A stretch of DNA of 59,872 nt. It comes from an uncultured Bacteroidia bacterium (GTDB lineage Bacteria > Bacteroidota > Bacteroidia > Bacteroidales > F082). Position numbers and translations under genes: made by a program. A model generated the notes under the pieces. It saw nothing but the letters and a program-made list of their open reading frames with translations. It ran no database searches and was not told the DNA's origin. The stretch is taken from NCBI GenBank assembly GCA_902801625.1, contig CADCJI010000021.1, forward strand, positions 1-59,872, in the 5' to 3' direction. Positions 44,634 through 50,890 of this stretch are shown here, one piece after another (within the stretch, counting starts at the first letter, position 1; each line of letters begins with the position of its first letter).

Positions 44634-46025
44634 ATGTCCAACATTAACGACGAGCGGAAACTCAACGAGCGGTATAAGATGATGACGGAGCAGCCCGTCA
44701 GGCGGCTGATCCTCAAGATGGCTGTGCCGACCATCATTAGCATGCTCGTGACTACCATTTACAATATGGTGGATTCGTTTTATGTGGGTCATCTGAGCAC
44801 CGAAGCCGTGGCAGGCGTGGGCGTTTCGTTTGCCTACATGGCCTTTATTAATGCTTGCGGATTCTTCTTTGGGCATGGCTCGGGCAACTACATCTCACGT
44901 GCCTTGGGAGCCAAGCAGGGACAGAATGCGGGGCGCATGGCTGCCACGGGGTTCTTCTCCCCTTTGATTCTGGGCGCTATTGCAGGCCTCATCTGCATGT
45001 TTTTCATATCGCCTTTGTCGCGGGCCATGGGCGCCACTGACAGCATCCTCCCCTACGCCAACAACTACCTCCGCTTCATCCTCCTTGCCACGCCTTTCAT
45101 GATGTCGTCGCTGACGCTCAACAACCAACTGCGGTTGCAAGGCAACGCCCGCTTCGGCATGATTGGCATCGCCTCGGGTGCCATCCTCAACATCATTCTC
45201 GACCCCATCTTTATCTTTGTGCTTGACTTGGGTGTCAGTGGGGCTTCGTTGGCCACGGCAGTGAGCCAGTGCTTCGGCTGGTGCGTGCTGCTTTGGGGCA
45301 CTTCGCGACCCGGCAATGTGCATATCAAGTTCAAGAACTTCACTCCTACCCTATACTATTACATAGAAATCACGCGGGGCGGCTTGCCTTCGTTGGCGCG
45401 ACAGGCGTTGTCGGTAGTGGCCACCATCAGCCTCAACCGAATGGCTGTGCATTATGCCTTGCCCGGCAATGAAGCCTCCACCGTTGCGGCCTTCACCATC
45501 GTTTCGCGTATCACCCTGTTCTGCTTCGCCATCGTCATCGGGTTTGGACAAGGGTTCCAGCCCGTGTGTGGCTATAACTACGGTGCCAAACTCTATGCAC
45601 GTGTCAAGGAGAGTTATATGTTTTGCATCACGCTTTCCACGGCATTTCTAATTGTCTTAGCCACCGTAGTCTATATCTTCGCTCCCGACATCATCTCATG
45701 GTTCCGTGGCGAGGACCCCGAGCTCATCCGCGTGGGCAGTCAGGCCTTGCGCTGGCAGTGCATTGCTTTCCCGCTGATGGGTATGTGCACTGCGACCAAC
45801 ATGCTGTTCCAGAACATCGGATACACTTGGCAGGCCACACTGCTCTCGATGTGCCGCCAAGGCTTGTATTTCCTGCCTGCGGTCTTCATCATGTCGTGGC
45901 TTTGGGGCATCACGGGTCTTGAAGCCGCCCAAGCCGTCGCTGATGTTTGCACCTTCTTGACCTCGTTGCCGTTTGCTGTGTGGATTAGTCGGATTCTCAC
46001 CGTGAAGTCACAGCATAATGCGTGA
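44634..46025 (+). CDS. MATE family efflux transporter
   Basis: A 463-residue multidrug and toxic compound extrusion transporter with about 12 hydrophobic helices. Family features include LILKMAVPTIISMLVTTIYN, MVDSFYVGHLSTEAVAGVGV in the first half, LRLQGNARFGMIGIASGAILNIILDP (in pieces) and VIGFGQGFQPVCGYNYGAKL in the second. It exports cations or drugs using a Na+ or H+ gradient; the substrate is unknown. It converges with ATPase element C at 46090. Confidence 0.93.
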   Translation: MSNINDERKLNERYKMMTEQPVRRLILKMAVPTIISMLVTTIYNMVDSFYVGHLSTEAVAGVGVSFAYMAFINACGFFFGHGSGNYISRALGAKQGQNAGRMAATGFFSPLILGAIAGLICMFFISPLSRAMGATDSILPYANNYLRFILLATPFMMSSLTLNNQLRLQGNARFGMIGIASGAILNIILDPIFIFVLDLGVSGASLATAVSQCFGWCVLLWGTSRPGNVHIKFKNFTPTLYYYIEITRGGLPSLARQALSVVATISLNRMAVHYALPGNEASTVAAFTIVSRITLFCFAIVIGFGQGFQPVCGYNYGAKLYARVKESYMFCITLSTAFLIVLATVVYIFAPDIISWFRGEDPELIRVGSQALRWQCIAFPLMGMCTATNMLFQNIGYTWQATLLSMCRQGLYFLPAVFIMSWLWGITGLEAAQAVADVCTFLTSLPFAVWISRILTVKSQHNA

Positions 46026-46089
46026 AGATGGAAGACAAATTCAGCCGAATGAGGTTCTGAAAACAATAAATGGTTCCGAAAAAAAGTTC

Positions 46090-46138
46090 CCATACTCAGC
46101 GGAAAGTGGAAAAATTTGATAGATTCCGCTGAGTATAG
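46090..46138. repeat. Element C left palindrome
   Basis: Arm ATACTCAGCGGAA (46092-46104), 19-nt centre AGTGGAAAAATTTGATAGA, arm TTCCGCTGAGTAT (46124-46136). It differs from the right copy by one base in the centre and a slip at the outer end. Confidence 0.9.
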
Positions 46139-46147
46139 GTATGCTTT

Positions 46148-47566
46148 TTATTTTTCAAAAAGAGCTTCTGAGGTGATTACTGCTTGAAATTCATCAGAAT
46201 ATGGATTTGGCTTCACACCACTGGCTGAAACAAGGATAAGATGGACAGCTTTGTCAGTGCCAGTCTCGGCGATGAGGCGGGAACGGCGGTTCTGGACTTT
46301 CTGTTCTTCCTCAGATGTCATTTCGTATGGTTGCTTGGTGTACTTCATCTCGCAGATGTCGATAACATTGTCATCGCGATCGATAAGCAAATCTATCTGC
46401 GCGCCTTTTCCATCAGAGGTGGCAGGCTGATGCCAGGAGCACACACGGCTAATAATACCGAAAATACTGAGGGCTTTCTTAATCTGAGTGACATGCAGAA
46501 GACAAACACGCTCAAAAGCGAGTCCGCACCAGTTATAATAAATTGGCGAACCCATCTGACGCGACCAAAAATACTCATCGCCGCCAGTGTTCTGTTGTAT
46601 GAAACGATAATAGAAGAGTGTGTAAGAGTCGATGAGTTGGAAGACAGCACTTTTTATTTTCAGCCCGAAGTTGGTGTACTTTCTGACAAAACCACAAGCT
46701 TCGAGGTCTTGCAATATCTCGGAAAGCCGTCCGTTGTCTTGGAGATGTGCCTCGCTGATGATTTCATCACGGGTCATGCCGATACGTTTGCTGCCTAAAG
46801 TCTGAACGACAGTAATGTAAGGGTCGGGATTTTTGAACAGCGAAGCGTAGAGTGCATCAAATTCATCGTGGAGTTCCCCATCGGGATTAAAAAAAAGATT
46901 GTCGATATTCTGGGCAAGACTAAAGCTGCGCTCGAGTTTTGACCAATAATAAGGAATGCCACCCATAATCATGTAACACTCCATAAGTTGTCGGCGGTTC
47001 ATACCAAGTTTGCGGTGGGTGGCATACCGCTCGCATTCGTTGAGCGTGAATGGCTGCAGGTGAATCTTTGTATTGACACGGTTATGCAAGCCTCCTTTGT
47101 TTTTGAGTATTTTCTTGATAATCCAAGAGGTGGCACTACCGCAAACGATAAGCACCACGTCCTTACGGGCCGACGCCCATCCGTTCCAGAAGTTCTCGAG
47201 TGCGGGAATAAATCCGGAACGCTGAGTGTCCATCCAAGGCAGCTCATCAATGAAGATGATTTTTTTGGATTCCGTTGACTGGCGTATGATCTCCTTTAGA
47301 GCTTCGAAAGCATCGAGCCATGTGCGAGGCAGGGTGGCTTTTTTGAGCCCGTACTCGCGTAGGGAAAGGCGCCACGCTGCGAGTTGTTTCTTCATAGGAG
47401 ACTTGGCCAGTCCAGTATGGTAGAAGGTAAAACTATTGTTGAATGTTTCGCGTATCAAGTAGGTTTTTCCGACACGACGACGGCCATAAACTGCCACAAA
47501 CATCGAGTCCTCTTCGCCAATGGCCTGAAGCAGGCGTTGTTGTTCTTTTTCTCTTCCAATAAGCAT
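46148..47566 (-). CDS. AAA ATPase with C-terminal nuclease-like (DUF234) domain
   Basis: A 472-residue paralogue of the gene at 12424: Walker A GRRRVGKT, Walker B KKIIFIDELPWMD, LIVCGSATSWIIKK and ECYMIMGGIPYYWSKLE all match it. The C-terminal DUF234 part contains AQIDLLIDRDDNVIDICEMKY, again with the D...ExK arrangement of PD-(D/E)xK nucleases. ATG 47566 (MLIGREKEQQRL) matches the paralogue's start and falls after the -7 box. It is monocistronic and flanked on both sides by the same palindrome. Function unknown; possibilities are discussed in the findings. Confidence 0.87.
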   Translation of the reverse strand: MLIGREKEQQRLLQAIGEEDSMFVAVYGRRRVGKTYLIRETFNNSFTFYHTGLAKSPMKKQLAAWRLSLREYGLKKATLPRTWLDAFEALKEIIRQSTESKKIIFIDELPWMDTQRSGFIPALENFWNGWASARKDVVLIVCGSATSWIIKKILKNKGGLHNRVNTKIHLQPFTLNECERYATHRKLGMNRRQLMECYMIMGGIPYYWSKLERSFSLAQNIDNLFFNPDGELHDEFDALYASLFKNPDPYITVVQTLGSKRIGMTRDEIISEAHLQDNGRLSEILQDLEACGFVRKYTNFGLKIKSAVFQLIDSYTLFYYRFIQQNTGGDEYFWSRQMGSPIYYNWCGLAFERVCLLHVTQIKKALSIFGIISRVCSWHQPATSDGKGAQIDLLIDRDDNVIDICEMKYTKQPYEMTSEEEQKVQNRRSRLIAETGTDKAVHLILVSASGVKPNPYSDEFQAVITSEALFEK

Positions 47567-47586
47567 AACGATAGTGTTTTTCGTCT

Positions 47587-47594
47587 GCAAAGAT
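47587..47594 (-). promoter_or_regulatory. -7 promoter box for ATPase C
   Basis: The minus strand reads TATCTTTG then CAGACG, 20 bases before the ATG. The right palindrome begins 13 bases upstream of the box, the same distance as in element A. Confidence 0.65.
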
Positions 47595-47607
47595 ATGAAA
47601 AAATATG

Positions 47608-47656
47608 CCTATACTCAGCGGAAAGTGTAAAAATTTGATAGATTCCGCTGAGTATA
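47608..47656. repeat. Element C right palindrome
   Basis: Perfect 15-base arms CTATACTCAGCGGAA and TTCCGCTGAGTATAG around the 19-nt centre AGTGTAAAAATTTGATAGA. Confidence 0.93.
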
Positions 47657-47659
47657 GAC

Positions 47660-47721
47660 ACTTTTTTCTGTTTTTCGAAAAGAGCTTCAGAAGTGATTAC
47701 AGCTTGAAATTCAACGGAAAA
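47660..47721 (-). pseudogene. 3' remnant of a second DUF234 ATPase gene
   Basis: The minus strand encodes SVEFQAVITSEALFEK, nearly identical to the C-terminus of the intact ATPase (SDEFQAVITSEALFEK), but the rest of the gene is missing and the stop codon is lost. It lies in the same position relative to the 47608-47656 palindrome as the intact gene end does to the 46090 copy. Confidence 0.85.
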
Positions 47722-47757
47722 GGAAAGGATTTCATTTTATTCTGATCCTAAAATTCC

Positions 47758-47804
47758 CAAAAGTGTCCATAACTCGAAATTTTGTTGAGATATGGACACT
47801 TTTG
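47758..47804. repeat. Solo palindrome with the same architecture
   Basis: Arms CAAAAGTGTCCATA and TATGGACACTTTTG (14 bp, perfect) around a 19-nt centre ACTCGAAATTTTGTTGAGA. The arm sequence differs from elements A and C but the centre is related. No gene adjoins it on the right. Confidence 0.8.
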
Positions 47805-47848
47805 AATGTTATGGTCAGAACAAATGGGACATAACAACCATAAACAAA

Positions 47849-47942
47849 GCGGCTGCCACGGTGCTTCGACAGGCTCAGCAACCTTGTGACAGCCCTACAC
47901 CATCCCGCCCAGGCTGTAGGGCTATCGTACCACGGCAACCGC
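47849..47942. repeat. Dispersed repeat family 2 with embedded family 1 core
   Basis: GTGACAGCCCTACA (47886-47899) and TGTAGGGCTATC (47915-47926) with GCGGCTGCC and GGCAACCGC outer words form a palindrome; CTTCGACAGGCTCAG of family 1 lies within. Relatives are at 57873-57947 and 59584-59610. Confidence 0.75.
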
Positions 47943-47954
47943 ATTATTCATTCG

Positions 47955-48003
47955 CGCATTGCAAATGCTGATATTTTGGCCTTCCGAATTGTAAATTCGG
48001 AAG
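47955..48003. repeat. Dispersed repeat family 4, second copy
   Basis: CGCATTGCAAATGCTGATAT (47955-47974) is the exact reverse complement of 10285-10304, and both lie beside a hairpin: here CTTCCGAATT/AATTCGGAAG (47981-47990, 47994-48003). Confidence 0.8.
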
Positions 48004-48111
48004 AACGGGAGGACGGGGAAAAGGAAAAAAAAGCCACCCTTTTGCTCCATTATAGAGTCTTTAGATGGCTTTGGAAATTACTTGAATGGTAAGCTCTGCT
48101 TTGCTTAGGGT

Positions 48112-49752
48112 TTATTCCGCATTGCAGACAAGACGGACAGATAACCCTTCGTACCGATTATTACGAGATAGGAACGAAGTATAATTATATATATCGCTAA
48201 ATGTTAAATTACATGAAAAAAAGTTATAATCAATATGATATGAAGCAGACCAATAATGGCCAAATGAACCAGGAGACTCTATTGATGTTCCATTTCGTTT
48301 ACCAGCTGCAGGAAGAAATATTGCTCCGTTTGATTCAAAAAACTCAGTCCATTCCGAACCCGAAATTGTATTATTATATGTAGTTCCGGCTTCATTTGTA
48401 TGGATTAAACCATAGATTGAACTATCCCAATTATCTGGCAGTAAAATAACACCTTTTACTCCATTTACTTTTGCTTTTGCAAAGCGTATGCCTAAAGACG
48501 TACTCCTTGTATCAAACACATATTCCCACTCATCTTTAGTTAAAGTTCTCCACATGTTTTCCTGACCTCCACCGTTGCTAATTGGATTAAAGCCCCAATC
48601 AGCCATACCAGTTTCATCATTTAGATTAAAATTAAAGAAACCATACGCATAATAATGATTATAACTACTGCTAATTGACCAAGGCTGATAACACTCTGCT
48701 CCATGATTATAACCACTTGTTCCCCAACCAAATAGATCAATCCACCCACTATATGTGGATGAAATACTGTTGTTACTGCTTCCACCAACATTTCCGTAAT
48801 TATATCCATCTGATAAAGTACCTCCAACATAATTCCATTGAAGTTCCGCAAAACGCCAAGTATTTGTGTTTGCTTGATATTGCAGATTACCTTTTGAGAA
48901 ATAGACTTGCTTTGTATCACTTACCGAAAACAAGCCTTTTATTGCACCAACAGGAATACTACCACATCCGATTGTCAAAGAAATGCCCTCTGCCAAATAA
49001 CCATTTTCAGTAATTGCAGGAATCTCTGGTCGTATTCCAGAACAAGACCCGCTCTCTGAATAAACCGATCCCTCCCCTCCTTCCTCCAAAGCCTCTTGCG
49101 GCAGCAAGATAACCCATTTCTCAACATTCTCGCCACTTCCAGCAGGCAACATAATCACGCCTTCGCCATCTTTGCTGGGTGTCATCGTGTTTTGCGTGAA
49201 ATCCACCGTCACTTTGTTTTTCATTCCAGTAACGCATATTGGTGAATTTGAAGGCGTAGTTACATTGAACTTCACCAAAGCACACTTGTTCAACAAATGG
49301 GCGGAATAGGCAGTTACTCCAGAAACATAGTTTTCGTTAGATGCAGCACAAGAAATCACGGGCAAATGCTCCGTTTGGTCACTGATGATGACAGAACATT
49401 CTTCCGTTGTGCCAACGGAAAGGGTTTCTTGTGGGGTTACATTGCCGAGGAAATAGAACTGCAAAGGTTGGTTTTCAGTCGGGTTGGTGATGTTGCCACT
49501 GAAATTGGTGCCATTGTGAGTCAAGAATCCGACATATTTGCTACCACTGCCCACATAAATCTTGTCGCTAGTTTCAAAATCGACCGTGCCCGTATTGGGA
49601 TTCACCACCACTTTTGAACCGTTGTTTTGTTTCACATCAAGAGTGATGGTCACGACCTCATCGTTGGAAGTCAGTTGTCCTTCGTTTTTCTTGCATTGCG
49701 ACATCATCATGGCCAATGCAAAAGCCATCAGAATCATACTGATTTTCTTCAT
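48112..49752 (-). CDS. Lipoprotein with fimbrillin-like and FISUMP-like regions
   Basis: A 546-residue protein. MKKISMILMAFALAMMMSQC has a lipobox-like end. Residues about 25-260 resemble fimbrillin-type beta domains (TITLDVKQNNGSKVVVN, ITNPTENQPLQFYFLGN). The C-terminal half (FSVSDTKQVYFSKGNLQYQ, WIDLFGWGTSGYN, WRTLTKDEWEYVF, ending NNRYEGLSVRLVCNAE) resembles the FISUMP / C-type-lectin-like modules common in Bacteroidales surface proteins. The far C-terminus is more A/T-rich than the rest. It is probably displayed on the surface. It follows a small anchored protein gene by 15 bases. Confidence 0.75.
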   Translation of the reverse strand: MKKISMILMAFALAMMMSQCKKNEGQLTSNDEVVTITLDVKQNNGSKVVVNPNTGTVDFETSDKIYVGSGSKYVGFLTHNGTNFSGNITNPTENQPLQFYFLGNVTPQETLSVGTTEECSVIISDQTEHLPVISCAASNENYVSGVTAYSAHLLNKCALVKFNVTTPSNSPICVTGMKNKVTVDFTQNTMTPSKDGEGVIMLPAGSGENVEKWVILLPQEALEEGGEGSVYSESGSCSGIRPEIPAITENGYLAEGISLTIGCGSIPVGAIKGLFSVSDTKQVYFSKGNLQYQANTNTWRFAELQWNYVGGTLSDGYNYGNVGGSSNNSISSTYSGWIDLFGWGTSGYNHGAECYQPWSISSSYNHYYAYGFFNFNLNDETGMADWGFNPISNGGGQENMWRTLTKDEWEYVFDTRSTSLGIRFAKAKVNGVKGVILLPDNWDSSIYGLIHTNEAGTTYNNTISGSEWTEFFESNGAIFLPAAGKRNGTSIESPGSFGHYWSASYHIDYNFFSCNLTFSDIYNYTSFLSRNNRYEGLSVRLVCNAE

Positions 49753-49767
49753 TTTATTTTCTCCTTT

Positions 49768-50103
49768 TTACTTTTGTTGTTTCTTTTGCTTGTTTATTGC
49801 TGCATAGCCTGCACTGGCCAAAAGCAGGGTGAATAGTCCACTTCCAAGCGGTGCGCCAAAGGTTTGGTTGGTAACATTCACGCCATCGGTCGGATTGCCG
49901 AAAGTCTGATTGGTGACAATGCTTCCGTCAAAGGGATTGCCAAAGGCTTGGTTGGTCAAGGATGTCGCAACGCTGTTCTGAGGTCCCGCAGGTTCCTCGC
50001 CGCGTTGGAACAAACTGCCTTGAGCAGTTGCTGCCATCGGAATAGACAATGTCATTACCATTGCCAACATTTGCAGTTTCTTCTTTGTCTTTATGTTTCG
50101 CAT
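49768..50103 (-). CDS. Small secreted repeat protein with C-terminal anchor
   Basis: A 111-residue protein: signal peptide (MLAMVMTLSIPMAATAQ), three repeats of the form (T)NQ-(A/T)-FGNP-x-DG at about residues 50-85, then GSGLFTLLLASAGYAAI and a lysine-rich tail. The end resembles a small glycine-hydrophobic-basic membrane anchor. No known domain. It lies 15 bases upstream of the fimbrillin-like lipoprotein gene, so they are probably cotranscribed and may act together on the surface. Confidence 0.7.
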   Translation of the reverse strand: MRNIKTKKKLQMLAMVMTLSIPMAATAQGSLFQRGEEPAGPQNSVATSLTNQAFGNPFDGSIVTNQTFGNPTDGVNVTNQTFGAPLGSGLFTLLLASAGYAAINKQKKQQK

Positions 50104-50526
50104 GTTTTGAAACCATTTTTTGCCCTTTGGCTCGAATGGGCAGTTATGAAAAAGACTACAGAGCGGAGCCTCCCAAACTTATCCTTATTTCTGTCAGTTG
50201 GGTCTGGACTCCCATAAGAAGGAAAATACGAATAAAGGTACTGCTCCGCTGTTTATGTTGTGTTTGTGAAACGCAACACAACAGCGAAAGCAACCTCTTC
50301 TCTTAACCTCCTTCTTAAGCAAATTGTCCAGATTCACTGACAAGGAATAAAGCGAAGAATGCGCTTTCTCTGGCCGTTCCGATTTCTCCCGGAATGGCAG
50401 GGGCAAAAATAGGTAAAATTTCTTTTGGGTGGAAGGAAAAGTAGCAAATCTTTCATAAATCTGCCAGAAATGCCGTTTCCATTTGGAGAATATTGGTATT
50501 TTTGCGGCATAAAACAAATTGGAAAC
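50104..50526. other. Intergenic stretch before vapB-like gene
   Basis: No gene is supported. TATTTTTG at 50497-50504 is a -7 box 22 bases before the antitoxin ATG. GTTGTGTT at about 50258 and AACACAAC near 50275 form a small inverted repeat. No clear promoter for the gene at 50103 was seen. Confidence 0.5.
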
Positions 50527-50778
50527 ATGACAGCATTAGAATTAAATGCGGAATTGTACCGCGCAATGGGTGAGATTGCCGATGATGAGACTTTGTTGGT
50601 CAAGGTGCTGAATTTTGTGAAGGGACTTACCCCCACAAAAAAAGGCAAGGATGAGGAACCAAAATCTGACTGGGCCAATCGTTTTTCGGGTGCCTGGAAA
50701 GATAGCCGGTCAGCAGAAGAGATCATCCAAGACATCCGCGAAAGCAGGACTGACAACAGCAGGGAGGTTAGTCTATGA
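50527..50778 (+). CDS. VapB-like antitoxin
   Basis: An 83-residue protein starting MTALELNAELYRAMGEIADD, a type seen in Bacteroidota antitoxins next to PIN-domain toxins. The C-terminus (SAEEIIQDIRESRTDNSREV) is the usual toxin-binding tail. Its TGA overlaps the ATG of a vapC stub (ATGA), the standard toxin-antitoxin arrangement. A longer in-frame reading from 50425 is rejected because it would begin upstream of the -7 box. Confidence 0.75.
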   Translation: MTALELNAELYRAMGEIADDETLLVKVLNFVKGLTPTKKGKDEEPKSDWANRFSGAWKDSRSAEEIIQDIRESRTDNSREVSL

Positions 50779-50855
50779 ACGGGTATTTGCTTGACACAAG
50801 CATCTGTGTTTACCTCTTTCGAGGAAATCGCGATGTAATGCAACGGTTGGCATAA
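50775..50855 (+). pseudogene. Truncated VapC PIN-domain toxin
   Basis: Twenty-six codons reading MNGYLLDTSICVYLFRGN then a TAA. This is the first strand and helix of a PIN-domain RNase, with the first catalytic Asp in LLDTS, but the remaining ~105 residues are gone. It overlaps the antitoxin gene by 4 bases. The toxin is therefore inactive, leaving an orphan antitoxin. Confidence 0.8.
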
Positions 50856-50890
50856 ACAACGACTAAGCCAAAGATAAACCTCCAAAAACC

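Larger units (their letters stand above)
46090..47656 (-). mobile_element. Palindrome-bounded ATPase-nuclease element C
   Basis: One ATPase gene enclosed by near-identical 49-base palindromes in direct orientation (46090-46138 and 47608-47656), with a 1469-base interior. Beyond the right palindrome lies a decayed copy of the gene's 3' end (47660-47721), showing that palindrome plus gene was once a tandem unit. No transposase is present. Confidence 0.55.

Noticed and set aside
48112-49752. A diversity-generating retroelement in this window
   Set aside because: Only the target-like protein end is seen; there is no reverse transcriptase, accessory gene or template repeat nearby. Kept only as a low-interest finding.
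50425-50526. A longer antitoxin protein starting at 50425
   Set aside because: The extra part precedes the -7 box and has no resemblance to antitoxins; the ATG at 50527 fits the family start.
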